Shown: in pieces, positions 31,850 through 39,150 of the stretch
Numbering within the stretch: the stretch's first letter is position 1
How the letters are laid out: every line of letters begins with the position of its first letter
Assembly: GCA_002325245.1 (NCBI GenBank)
Contig: DCRR01000005.1
Span: 111,045 to 150,194 of the forward strand
Direction of reading: 5' to 3'
Origin: Microbacteriaceae bacterium UBA1487
GTDB lineage: Bacteria; Actinomycetota; Actinomycetes; Actinomycetales; Microbacteriaceae
DNA length: 39,150 nucleotides
Translations under genes and position numbers: made by a program
The notes under the pieces: model-generated
What the model was told of the DNA's origin: nothing
Database searches by the model: none
Seen by the model: the letters and a program-made list of their open reading frames with translations, nothing else

Positions 31850-32947
31850 CTAGCGCGAGCTGACGGGAAGCTTGCGGCCCGCGAGTCCGCGTCCGCGTCG
31901 GGCCAGCTGCTCCGCCAGCGCCGAGATCGCCCGGGCTGCCGGGTCCTCCGGATGCGCGAGCACCGCCGGCTCGCCCGTGTCGCCGTCGCGACGAAGCTCC
32001 ACGCTGAGCGGGATGCTCGCCAGCACCGGAACGTCGAGACGGCTCGCGAGTTCCGCGCCGCCGCCGCTGCCGAACACCTCGAGCACGGTGCCGTCCGGCT
32101 GCGCGAGCCCGGCCATGTTCTCGACCACGCCGATGACCGTCTGCCCGGTCTGCCGGGCCACCAGTCCGCTGCGCTCGGCGACCTCCGCCGCGGCGGGCTG
32201 CGGCGTCGTCACCACGAGCACCTCGGCGTGCGGCAGCAGCTGCCCGAGCGAGATCGCGACGTCGCCCGTGCCGGGCGGCAGATCGAGCACGAGCACATCC
32301 AGGTCGCCGAAGTACACATCGGTGAGGAACTGCTGGATCGTGCGGTGCAGCAGAGGCCCGCGCCACGACACGGCGGTCGACGGCTCGACGAACATGCCGA
32401 TCGAGATCACCTTCACCCCGTGCGCGACCGGCGGCAGGATCATGTCGCCCACCTGGGTCGGCTTCGCGCCCGCGATGCCGAGGATGCCCGGGATCGAGAA
32501 GCCGAACACATCGGCATCGACCAGCCCGACCCGCAGCCCGCGCGCCGCGAGCGCGACGGCGAGGTTGGCGGTGAGCGTCGACTTGCCGACGCCGCCCTTG
32601 CCGCTCGAGACGGCGAGGATGCGGGTGAGCGAATCGGGGCCGAACGGCATCGCCCGCGAGCCGCGGAGCCGCGTCGTGAGCGCCTCGCGCTCGGCGGGCG
32701 TCATCACACCGAGCTCGAGCTCGATCGACTCCACGCCCTCGACGGCGAGCACGGCCGCGCGCACGTCGCGCTCGATCGTGTCGGCGGCGGGGCATCCGAC
32801 GATCGTCAGCCGCACCTCGACGTGCGCGACCGCGCCCTCGACGCGCACCTCGCGCACCATGTCGAGTTCAGTGATCGGCCGACGGATCTCCGGGTCCTGC
32901 ACCCGCGCGAGCGCGCGCCGAACCGCGTCGGCGAGCTCAGCGCTCAC
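31850..32947 (-). CDS. mrp: Mrp/NBP35 family iron-sulfur carrier ATPase (ApbC-like)
   Basis: Protein of 365 aa with an N-terminal MIP18/DUF59 domain (DPEIRRPITELDMV, TIVGCPAADTIERDV) and a P-loop ATPase domain with deviant Walker A SGKGGVGKST (about residues 115-124). Downstream are VDADVFGFSIP, LDLPPGTGDV and ENMAGLAQPDGTVLEVFGSGGG. The CxxC pair that bridges a cluster in many Mrp proteins is absent, as in other actinobacterial homologues I know. GTG 32947 overlaps the DUF1003 gene by 11 nt, with GAGGGG just upstream. A role in Fe-S cluster delivery is inferred from the family. Confidence 0.92.
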   Translation of the reverse strand: MSAELADAVRRALARVQDPEIRRPITELDMVREVRVEGAVAHVEVRLTIVGCPAADTIERDVRAAVLAVEGVESIELELGVMTPAEREALTTRLRGSRAMPFGPDSLTRILAVSSGKGGVGKSTLTANLAVALAARGLRVGLVDADVFGFSIPGILGIAGAKPTQVGDMILPPVAHGVKVISIGMFVEPSTAVSWRGPLLHRTIQQFLTDVYFGDLDVLVLDLPPGTGDVAISLGQLLPHAEVLVVTTPQPAAAEVAERSGLVARQTGQTVIGVVENMAGLAQPDGTVLEVFGSGGGAELASRLDVPVLASIPLSVELRRDGDTGEPAVLAHPEDPAARAISALAEQLARRGRGLAGRKLPVSSR

Positions 32948-33455
32948 GCGGCCCCTCACGGTCGGCGTCGAGCTCCTCCAGCAGCGAGCGCAGCTCGGCG
33001 CGGATGAAGTCCTTCGTCGCCATGTCCTTGATCGCCAGCCGCAGCGCCACGACCTCGCGGGCCAGGTACTCGGTGTCGGCGAGGTTGCGCTCGGCGCGCT
33101 GGCGGTCCTGTTCGATCTGCACGCGGTCGCGGTCATCCTGGCGGTTCTGCGCCAGCAGGATGAGCGGCGCGGCATACGAGGCCTGCAAAGAGAGGATCAG
33201 CGTCAGGACGGTGAAGCCGAGCGCCTGCGAGTCGAAGCGCCACCAGTCGTTCGCCTCGGCGATCGAGTTGTACGACATCCACGCCGCCACGAAGATCGAC
33301 AGCGCGAACAGGAACCAGGGCGTTCCCATGCCGCGGGCGATCGCCTCGGTGAAGCGGCCGAAGCGGTCGCGTCCCTGCCAGCGCGGCACGAACGGGGTGC
33401 GCAGGCCCTTGGGGGCGTCGAGTCGGACGCCATCGCGGCGGTCAGCGCGAGCCAT
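32937..33455 (-). CDS. DUF1003 membrane protein
   Basis: Protein of 172 aa. A basic N-terminus precedes two membrane helices (GTPWFLFALSIFVAAWMSY and LGFTVLTLILSLQASYAAPLIL) joined by the DUF1003-type loop with WWRFD. A charged helical region, probably coiled coil (NRQDDRDRVQIEQDRQRAE...), ends the protein. Function unknown. ATG 33455 has a good Shine-Dalgarno (AAGGAGG, 33463-33469) inside the end of the MgtE-like gene, which it overlaps by 14 nt. It lies in one operon between the MgtE-like gene and mrp. Confidence 0.9.
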   Translation of the reverse strand: MARADRRDGVRLDAPKGLRTPFVPRWQGRDRFGRFTEAIARGMGTPWFLFALSIFVAAWMSYNSIAEANDWWRFDSQALGFTVLTLILSLQASYAAPLILLAQNRQDDRDRVQIEQDRQRAERNLADTEYLAREVVALRLAIKDMATKDFIRAELRSLLEELDADREGPRER

Positions 33456-34752
33456 ACGGCGTCCTCCTTGCTCGAGTCGCGATCGTGGCGGTGGGGGTGG
33501 TGGAGTCGGTCACCGGCGGGCGGTCGTCGTCCGAACTTCGCCAGTCGTCGGGCAGCAGGTAGTCGAGGACGTCGTCAATGGTCACCACCCCGACGAGTCG
33601 GTGCTTGTCGTCGACCACCGGGAGCGAGACCAGGTCGTAGCTCGCGAGACGGCGCGAGACCTCGGCTGCGCTCGTCTCCGGTGTGACGGGCTCGAGGCCC
33701 TGGTCGAGGATCGTGCCGAGGCGCTCGTGCGGCGGGTAGCGCAGCATCCGCTGGAAGTGCACCATGCCGAGGAAGCGACCGGTGGGCGGCTCGTACGGCG
33801 GCAGCGTCACGCAGATCGCGGCACCGAGCGCGGGCGCGAGCTCGTGGCGGCGGATCAGGGCGAGACCCTCGGCGACGGTCGCATCGGCCGAGACGATGAT
33901 CGGCTCGGTCGTCATCAGGCCGCCCGCGGTCTCCGGGTCGTAGGAGAGCAGGAAGCGGACGTCCTCCGCCTCCTCGGGCTGCATCAGCTGCAGCAGCGCC
34001 TCGCCCTTCTCGGCGGAGAGCTGGGCGATCAGGTCGGCCGCGTCGTCGGGCTCCATCTGGTCGAGCACCTCGGCCGCGCGCTCGTCGTCGAGCTGGCTGA
34101 TCAGCTCGACCTGCTCCTGCTCGGGCATCTCCTCGAGGGCGTCGGCGAGACGCTCATCGGGCAGTTCCTCGGCGACCTCCAGCCGGCGCTCCTCCGGCAG
34201 GTCGAGCAGCGTGTTGGCGAGGTCCGCGGGGCGGAGGTCGGAGTAGGTGGCGATCAGCTGCTCGGCGGACTGCGACTCGCCGGGGGCGTTCTTCTCGCGC
34301 ACCTGATCCCAGGTCGCGAACACCGTGGCGCCCTTGCCGAACGGGGTCGTCGCGGGGCGGCGCAGGAACAGATCGCCGACCGACCACTCCGCCGGGGCGC
34401 TCTCCTCGATCGCGACGTCTTCGATGGTCGCCTCGCCGGAGCCGTCGCGGAACATCATGCGGCGGCCGAGCAGTTCGGCGATCACGCGCACCTCGCCGCC
34501 GCGCTGCTCGAAGCGGCGCAGGTTGATGAGGCCGGTCGTGATGATCTGGCCGGAGCCGATGCTGGTGACGCGGCCGATCGAGAGGAACACGCGGCGCTTG
34601 CCGGGGATCTCGACGAGCAGGCCGACGACGGACGGCGCATCCGACTTCCGGTATACGACGATGACATCGCGGACCTTGCCGACGCGGTCGCCCGCGGGGT
34701 CGAAAACGGAGCACCCGGCCAATCGGGCGACGAAGACTCTCGTGGCGCTCAC
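33442..34752 (-). CDS. MgtE N-terminal-domain/CBS protein with PRC-barrel, no membrane domain
   Basis: Soluble protein of 436 aa. The N-terminal 80 residues are PRC-barrel-like (GDRVGKVRDVIVVYR...VFLSIGRVTSI). Residues about 155-255 are MgtE intracellular repeats (LRPADLANTLLDLPEERRLEVAEEL, repeated ELPDERLADALEEM-type helices). A CBS pair follows (TTEPIIVSADATVAEG, LPVVDDKHRLVGVVTIDDVLDYL). The C-terminal transmembrane domain of MgtE Mg2+ channels is missing, so it may be a Mg2+/nucleotide sensor rather than a transporter. GTG 34752 is preferred over TTG 34758 because TAGGGT lies 6 nt before it. It is first in an overlapping operon with DUF1003 and mrp. Confidence 0.87.
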   Translation of the reverse strand: MSATRVFVARLAGCSVFDPAGDRVGKVRDVIVVYRKSDAPSVVGLLVEIPGKRRVFLSIGRVTSIGSGQIITTGLINLRRFEQRGGEVRVIAELLGRRMMFRDGSGEATIEDVAIEESAPAEWSVGDLFLRRPATTPFGKGATVFATWDQVREKNAPGESQSAEQLIATYSDLRPADLANTLLDLPEERRLEVAEELPDERLADALEEMPEQEQVELISQLDDERAAEVLDQMEPDDAADLIAQLSAEKGEALLQLMQPEEAEDVRFLLSYDPETAGGLMTTEPIIVSADATVAEGLALIRRHELAPALGAAICVTLPPYEPPTGRFLGMVHFQRMLRYPPHERLGTILDQGLEPVTPETSAAEVSRRLASYDLVSLPVVDDKHRLVGVVTIDDVLDYLLPDDWRSSDDDRPPVTDSTTPTATIATRARRTPYGSR

Positions 34753-34758
34753 GGTCAA

Positions 34759-34764
34759 ACCCTA
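34759..34764 (-). promoter_or_regulatory. Leaderless -10 hexamer of the MgtE-like gene
   Basis: TAGGGT on the minus strand, 6-nt spacer, GTG 34752. It decides the start over the in-frame TTG 34758. Confidence 0.6.
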
Positions 34765-34776
34765 CTCGCCGTATGG

Positions 34777-34782
34777 GAGAAT
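34777..34782 (+). promoter_or_regulatory. Leaderless -10 hexamer of the GSP17M gene
   Basis: GAGAAT, 6-nt spacer, GTG 34789. The same variant hexamer precedes pepP. Confidence 0.45.
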
Positions 34783-34788
34783 TCCGTC

Positions 34789-35277
34789 GTGACCAACACC
34801 GGACCGTTCCGTCGTCGCACCGTCGACGTCTCCGTGCCGCACGGGGAGGTCGTGGGCAGCTACGCCACCTACGCGGAGGCGCAGCGCACCGTGGACCACC
34901 TCGCCAAGGCGGACTTCCCCGTGGCGAAGCTCGCCATCGTCGGCAACGACCTCAAGACGGTCGAGCGGGTCACCCGCAAGCTCTCCTGGAACCGCGCGGC
35001 CCTCGAGGGCGCGCTGAGCGGCGCCTGGTTCGGCCTGTTCCTCGGGCTGCTGTTCACGTTCGTCCAGCCGACCATCAACTGGGGGCTGTTCGCCGCGGCG
35101 GTGCTGATCGGTGCCGCGTTCGGCATGTTCTTCCGACTGGCCGGCTACGCGGTGTCGCGCCGCAGTCGCGACTTCCAGTCGACCTCGCAGGTGCTCGCCG
35201 AGAGCTACGACGTGATCGTCGACCCGACGCTCATCCTCAAGGCGCGCGACGTGCTCGCCCGGCCGATCGAGGACTAG
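34789..35277 (+). CDS. General stress protein 17M-like membrane protein
   Basis: Protein of 162 aa. The N-terminal GSP17M-type domain (GEVVGSYATYAEAQRTVDHLAKADFPVAKLAIVGNDL) is followed by two glycine-rich membrane helices (about residues 75-95 and 100-118) and a short tail. In Bacillus the domain name comes from a stress-induced protein; the role here is unknown. GTG 34789 is 36 bp from the divergent MgtE-like gene. Its TAG stop shares CTAG (35274-35277) with the convergent nucleotidyltransferase-like gene. Confidence 0.85.
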   Translation: MTNTGPFRRRTVDVSVPHGEVVGSYATYAEAQRTVDHLAKADFPVAKLAIVGNDLKTVERVTRKLSWNRAALEGALSGAWFGLFLGLLFTFVQPTINWGLFAAAVLIGAAFGMFFRLAGYAVSRRSRDFQSTSQVLAESYDVIVDPTLILKARDVLARPIED

Positions 35278-35750
35278 CCCTTCGTCGCGGCGTCGGACGC
35301 CGCCGACTCGAGCAGCGCGGCGGAGCGTTCGCGTCCCATCGCCCGGTACGCTCGCGCCCAGTCCTCCGGGCGCGCCATCGTGAGTCCGCGCCAGGTGCCG
35401 CCCGGTCGGGCCGGCACCTCGAGCACTCCGGTGCCGGTGCGGATGCGGATGCGGAACCGCACGATGACATCGATCTCGTGATCGCCCGCGTCGACGACGA
35501 ACAGCGCATCCGAGGCGTACGGCTCCGGGGCGGGCTCCGGTGCTCGTCGAACCGGTCGCCCGAGCGCCGCGAGGCTCCGCGCGACCGTGTCAGGGTCGGC
35601 ATCGACCAGGACGTCCCAGTCGTGCACCTCGTCGAGGTCGGCGCTCAGCGAGGCGAGCAGCGCCGAGCCGCCGACGACCGGCTCGAGCCCCGCGTCGCGC
35701 AGCACCGTCTGCACGGCGAGCACCGCCGCGAGCGGCGGAGTGCGGGTCAC
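35274..35750 (-). CDS. Nucleotidyltransferase-fold hypothetical protein
   Basis: Protein of 158 aa. VVGGSALLASL followed by HDWDVLVDADPD resembles the G-S...DxD start of a minimal nucleotidyltransferase/kanamycin-resistance fold. A further acidic motif, HEIDVIVRF, could be the third carboxylate. No named family recognised with certainty. GTG 35750 overlaps the pepP stop in GTGA, so it is coupled to pepP. The stop codon shares CTAG with the convergent GSP17M gene. Confidence 0.72.
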   Translation of the reverse strand: MTRTPPLAAVLAVQTVLRDAGLEPVVGGSALLASLSADLDEVHDWDVLVDADPDTVARSLAALGRPVRRAPEPAPEPYASDALFVVDAGDHEIDVIVRFRIRIRTGTGVLEVPARPGGTWRGLTMARPEDWARAYRAMGRERSAALLESAASDAATKG

Positions 35751-37231
35751 CGGCCGGCGAGCCACGCCTCCACCTCGGCGACCGTGCGCGGGATGCCCGC
35801 CGACAGGCTCTCGCAGCCCGACTCGGTCACCAGCACGTCGTCCTCGATGCGCACGCCGATGCCGCGGAACTCCTCCGGCACCGTCAGGTCGTCCGGCTGG
35901 AAGTACAGACCCGGCTCGATCGTGAACACCATGCCCGGCTCCAGAACGCCATCCAGGTAGAGCTCGCGGCGCGCCTGGGCGCAGTCGTGCACGTCGAGGC
36001 CCAGGTGGTGCGAGGTGCCGTGCACCATGTAGCGGCGGTGGAACTGCGCGTCCGGCTCCAGTGACTCCTCGGCGCTGACCGGGAGGAAGCCCCACTCGGC
36101 CGTCTTGCGGGCGATGACCTGCATCGCCGCGGCGTGCACCTCACGGAAGCGGATGCCCGGCCGCACGACCGCGAACGCCGCATCGGCCGCCTCGAGCACC
36201 GCCTCGTAGACCTGACGCTGCACCGCCGTGAAGGTTCCGCTCACCGGAAGGGTGCGTGTGATGTCGGCGGTGTAGAGCGAGTCGAGCTCGATGCCCGCGT
36301 CGATCAGGATCAGGTCGCCCGCGGCGACGGCGCCGTCGTTGCGAGTCCAGTGCAGGATGCAGGCGTGCGGTCCGCTCGCGGCGATCGTGTCGTAGCCGAC
36401 CGTGTTGCCTTCGGCGCGCGCCCGGCGGTTGAAGGTGCCCTCGACAAGGCGCTCGCCGCGGCGATGGGCGATCACCTGCGGCAGATCGGCGATGACGTCG
36501 TCGAAGCCGAGCTTCGTCGCGCTGACGGCGTCGCGCAGCTGACGGATCTCCCAGGCGTCCTTCACCAGACGCAGCTCGCTGAGGGCGCGGGCGAACTCGG
36601 TGTCGGGGTCGGTCTCGACCTCGAGCAGGTCGGTGGAGGCGGCCAGCAGACGGCGTCCGTCGAGCTGGTCGGTGAGGGCGTCATCGGCGTCGCGCACGAT
36701 CAGGGTCGAGGCGTCTCCGGTCTCCAGCACCGCCGGGAAGTCGTCCAGGGCGCGAGTGGCGAGCCCCAAGTCGGCGGCCACGTCATCGAGCGAGGGGCGC
36801 GGTCCGGTCCAGAACTCGCCGATCGTGGCGTTCGCGTAGAATTCGGAGGACTCGCGGCCCGCGGTGGGGCGGAAGTACAGCACCGCGTCGTGTCCGTCGT
36901 CAGTCGGCTCGAGCACGAGCACGCTGTCGGGCACAGCGTCGCTGCCCCACCCGGTCAGGTGCGAGAACGCGGTGTGGGCGCGGTAGGGGTAGTCGGTGTC
37001 GTTCGAGCGGACGCGCGCCGGACCCGCGGGAACGATGAGCCGCTGCCCGGGGAACTGCGCCGAGATGCGGGCACGGCGGGCGGCTGCGAACGGGGCCGAC
37101 TCACGCGGGGCGACCTGCTGCGCCGGGCGCTCCGCCCAGCTGCCGGAGATGTACTCCTGGAATCTCTCCGACCCGGGCGTGGTGGACCGGTTCGCGGTCT
37201 TGGGTGCGCTCTCGGTGCTCGACTTGCTCAT
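35747..37231 (-). CDS. pepP: Xaa-Pro aminopeptidase (aminopeptidase P, M24B)
   Basis: Cytosolic metallopeptidase of 494 aa that removes N-terminal residues preceding proline. It has an N-terminal AMP_N domain (about 50-190) and a pita-bread M24 domain. Dinuclear metal ligands are visible in LILIDAGIE (Asp), YTADITRT (Asp), GTSHHLGLDVHD (His), FTIEPG (Glu) and GVRIEDD (Glu). The first 45 residues are Ser/Thr-rich and probably flexible. ATG 37231 has GAGAAT 6 nt upstream. Coupled to the nucleotidyltransferase-like gene by a 4-nt overlap. Confidence 0.95.
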   Translation of the reverse strand: MSKSSTESAPKTANRSTTPGSERFQEYISGSWAERPAQQVAPRESAPFAAARRARISAQFPGQRLIVPAGPARVRSNDTDYPYRAHTAFSHLTGWGSDAVPDSVLVLEPTDDGHDAVLYFRPTAGRESSEFYANATIGEFWTGPRPSLDDVAADLGLATRALDDFPAVLETGDASTLIVRDADDALTDQLDGRRLLAASTDLLEVETDPDTEFARALSELRLVKDAWEIRQLRDAVSATKLGFDDVIADLPQVIAHRRGERLVEGTFNRRARAEGNTVGYDTIAASGPHACILHWTRNDGAVAAGDLILIDAGIELDSLYTADITRTLPVSGTFTAVQRQVYEAVLEAADAAFAVVRPGIRFREVHAAAMQVIARKTAEWGFLPVSAEESLEPDAQFHRRYMVHGTSHHLGLDVHDCAQARRELYLDGVLEPGMVFTIEPGLYFQPDDLTVPEEFRGIGVRIEDDVLVTESGCESLSAGIPRTVAEVEAWLAGR

Positions 37232-37237
37232 GCGCCC

Positions 37238-37243
37238 ATTCTC
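37238..37243 (-). promoter_or_regulatory. Leaderless -10 hexamer of pepP
   Basis: GAGAAT on the minus strand, 6-nt spacer, ATG 37231. Confidence 0.45.
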
Positions 37244-37264
37244 GCACCGGGCGGCGGTTTCGGC

Positions 37265-38272
37265 TCAGCCGACCGGACGAAGCTGCGCGAGTACGGCGCG
37301 GTGGTCGCTGCCGAGCCCGTCGAGTGCGCCGACGACGCGGAACCCGACGAACTCCCATTCGGCGGTCGCCATCACGTGGTCGATGGGGGCGCCGAGCAGC
37401 TCGGGCAGTTGCGAGGGCCAGGTGCCGAGCCCGGCGTTGCCGGTCTCCTTCGCACCGTCGAAGCAGGCGCCGAGAGCGGCGCCGTCGTCGGCGAGCCCCT
37501 GATAGTGGTCGAGGGTCGAGTTGAGGTCGCCGGCGAGGATGACATTCTCTCCGCGGCATGACTCGGCGAGCCATTCGAGGCCCGGCTCCCAGTCCTCGAT
37601 GTAGCCGGGAATCGGGGCGACCGGATGCGCGGCGATGATCGTCGGCCCGCTGCCATCGACCGGCACCGCGGTCACGCTCGGCAGATACGGGGTGCTCCCC
37701 GCGCTCTCGTCGATCCGATAGGCGCCGAGCGTCTCGCTGACCAGAAGGGCGGTCGAGCGCGACTTCAGCTCGTCGAGGGCGACCACGATGACCTGCATCG
37801 GCACGCCGGCCTGGCCCATCAGCGCGGCGATCTCGTCGGCGGCCTCCCGGCTGGTCTCCGGCAGCGTGAGGATGTCGACGTCGTGCTCGAGCGCGAAGTC
37901 GGCGATCACGCTCGCGCCGGGCGCATCTCCGAGGGTGTTCCAGGTGAACACGGTCAGATCGGCGGGCGCCTTCTCCTGGAACGACGGATCACCGAAGCCC
38001 CGCGTCGACAGCACCGCCATGTTGAGCGCGACGACCCCGAACAGCATGAGGGCGAGCAGGGCGCTCACCCGGCGCAGCGCTTGCGAGAGCAGCGCGACCA
38101 CGATGAGGAAGAGGATCGCGACCAGCGCAACGGCGACCATGAGTCCGCGCATCGCCGTCAGCTCGGCGAAGATCAGCGTGCGATGCACGCCGAAGAGCTG
38201 CGGCCAGCTGCCGATCAGCAGGAAGACGGCGAGAGCCACGGCGAGGAGGGTGGCGAGAGCGCGGCGAATCAT
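37265..38272 (-). CDS. Membrane-anchored endonuclease/exonuclease/phosphatase (EEP) family protein
   Basis: Protein of 335 aa with three N-terminal membrane helices (about residues 5-23, 43-63 and 70-92), then an EEP catalytic domain. Motifs are FTWNTLGD (Asn), LPETS (Glu), AAHPVAP, LAGDLNSTLDH (Asp/Asn) and GLGSDHRAVLAQL (Asp-His). The catalytic domain is predicted outside the cell, so it may hydrolyse an extracellular phosphodiester or phosphomonoester; DNA and lipid substrates are both possible. ATG 38272 is 25 bp from the divergent PHP gene. The downstream neighbour pepP is in the same orientation, 33 nt away. Confidence 0.88.
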   Translation of the reverse strand: MIRRALATLLAVALAVFLLIGSWPQLFGVHRTLIFAELTAMRGLMVAVALVAILFLIVVALLSQALRRVSALLALMLFGVVALNMAVLSTRGFGDPSFQEKAPADLTVFTWNTLGDAPGASVIADFALEHDVDILTLPETSREAADEIAALMGQAGVPMQVIVVALDELKSRSTALLVSETLGAYRIDESAGSTPYLPSVTAVPVDGSGPTIIAAHPVAPIPGYIEDWEPGLEWLAESCRGENVILAGDLNSTLDHYQGLADDGAALGACFDGAKETGNAGLGTWPSQLPELLGAPIDHVMATAEWEFVGFRVVGALDGLGSDHRAVLAQLRPVG

Positions 38273-38281
38273 GGCCCGGCA

Positions 38282-38287
38282 AGCCTA
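38282..38287 (-). promoter_or_regulatory. -10 hexamer of the EEP gene, overlapping the divergent promoter
   Basis: TAGGCT on the minus strand, 9 nt from ATG 38272. Its first two bases, TA, are shared with TACGAT on the other strand. Confidence 0.5.
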
Positions 38288-38291
38288 CGAT
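38286..38291 (+). promoter_or_regulatory. Leaderless -10 hexamer of the PHP gene
   Basis: TACGAT, 6-nt spacer, ATG 38298. Confidence 0.55.
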
Positions 38292-38297
38292 GTGAGG

Positions 38298-39149
38298 ATG
38301 TCCGGGCCGATCGATCTGCATGCGCATTCCCGCGTGTCGGACGGCACCGAGTCGCCCGCCGAGCTGGTGGAAGCGGCGATCGCCGCCGGCCTCGACATCG
38401 TGGCGCTGACCGACCACGACTCCACGGCGGGGTGGGACGAGGCGCGGCGCGCCGTCGTCGGGAGCTCGCTCACCGTGCTGCCCGGCATGGAGTTCTCCAC
38501 CCGCCAGGAGTGGCGCTCCGTGCACGTGCTCGCCTATCTGGTCGATCCGGAGGACGCCGCGCTGCTGCGCGAGACGACGCGCATCCGCAATGATCGCGTG
38601 ACGCGCGCCGAGCGCATCGTGGAGCGCATCGCCCGTGACTACGACCTGTCCTGGGACGACGTGCTCGAGCACTCCGCCGCCGGCGCGACGATCGGACGCC
38701 CGCACATCGCCGACGCGCTCGTCGCGCGCGGTCACGTCGTCGACCGCACCGAGGCGTTCGGCGGCATCCTGCACCCGCGCTCGGGCTACAGCGAACCGCA
38801 CTACGCGCCGACGCCGCTGGAGGGCGTGCGACTGATCCGGGCCGCGGGCGGTGTTCCGGTGCTCGCGCATCCGGCCACGCGCGGGCGCGACGGGGTGCTG
38901 CCGGAGCGGGCGCTCGCCGAGCTCGTCGACGCCGGTCTCGCCGGGCTCGAGATCGAGCACCGTGAGAACACCGACGACGGCAAGCAGCGGCTGCGCGAGC
39001 TCGCCGAGCGCTACGAGCTGTTCACGACCGGGTCGAGCGACTACCACGGCGAGGGCAAGCCGAATCGGCTCGCCGAGAACACAACCCCACTCGAGGTGTA
39101 CGAGCGCATCGTGGCAGCCGGTCGCGGCAGCGTGCCGTTCGGCGGCTAG
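38298..39149 (+). CDS. PHP domain phosphoesterase (TrpH/YciV-like)
   Basis: Metal-dependent phosphoesterase of 283 aa. The four PHP motifs are present: IDLHAHSRVSDG (D6, H8, H10), ALTDHDSTAG, the GMEFST...HVLAYLVD block and VLAHPATRG, with the final SSDYHGEGKPNRLAENTTP. This architecture matches the TrpH/YciV group, in which studied members hydrolyse 3',5'-nucleotide bisphosphates or trim RNA 5' ends; the substrate here is inferred. ATG 38298 is set by TACGAT 6 nt upstream. It is complete, its stop ending one base before the window edge. Confidence 0.92.
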   Translation: MSGPIDLHAHSRVSDGTESPAELVEAAIAAGLDIVALTDHDSTAGWDEARRAVVGSSLTVLPGMEFSTRQEWRSVHVLAYLVDPEDAALLRETTRIRNDRVTRAERIVERIARDYDLSWDDVLEHSAAGATIGRPHIADALVARGHVVDRTEAFGGILHPRSGYSEPHYAPTPLEGVRLIRAAGGVPVLAHPATRGRDGVLPERALAELVDAGLAGLEIEHRENTDDGKQRLRELAERYELFTTGSSDYHGEGKPNRLAENTTPLEVYERIVAAGRGSVPFGG

Positions 39150-39150
39150 A

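Overview
The window is high-GC DNA (roughly 70% by eye) with GTG starts, C/G-ending codons and large antisense shadow frames. Gene families (GcvP, TypA, 7Fe ferredoxin FdxA, DapC, GltA, DapD/DapE, DUF3117, TatB, Mrp without its CxxC pair, GSP17M) indicate an actinobacterium. Gene content and order suggest the family Microbacteriaceae; the family-level placement is inference. It looks like chromosomal backbone with one short accessory interval (about 19,953-21,492). No rRNA, tRNA, CRISPR array, transposase or phage gene was seen.

Layout. 1-3475: 3' part of gcvP, then a convergent pair (CPBP membrane protease homologue and DCC-type thiol oxidoreductase). 3634-14192: a peptide-type ABC transporter locus: a strongly led substrate-binding lipoprotein, three consecutive perfect hairpins, an unusually large DppB-type permease, a DppC-type permease, a PH-domain gene on the opposite strand, a fused DppD-DppF ATPase and two more substrate-binding lipoproteins. 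14250-18562: typA, a lipoprotein, a small membrane protein, fdxA and dapC. 18654-24991: gltA, the accessory interval, divergent dapD/dapE, a PIG-V-like membrane glycosyltransferase and a DUF3117 micro-protein. 25015-30674: O-methyltransferase, tatB, gabD2, and an MFS-PLP-decarboxylase pair. 30720-39149: LysR regulator with a divergent 35-aa membrane ORF, an overlapping MgtE-like/DUF1003/Mrp operon, GSP17M, an overlapping pepP/nucleotidyltransferase-like pair, a membrane-anchored EEP-fold phosphatase/nuclease and a PHP phosphoesterase.

How the genes work together. dapC, dapD and dapE are three successive steps of the succinylase branch to meso-diaminopimelate and lysine. They would be a tight cluster with gltA if the accessory interval were absent. 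The ABC locus encodes a complete importer, with RNA hairpins placed where binding-protein and permease expression would be separated.

Two structural signals stand out. First, two elements of exactly 83 bp with the same 16-nt arm (ACGAAATGCAGGAGAA and its inverted copy) bracket a solitary AbiEi-like/DUF559 (Vsr-fold) nuclease gene; this is the best candidate for an undescribed element-nuclease association. Second, at least thirteen genes start 6-7 nt after a TANNNT-like -10 hexamer with no room for a Shine-Dalgarno site. This implies widespread leaderless transcription, and several divergent pairs are packed into 25-57 bp, one with overlapping -10 boxes.
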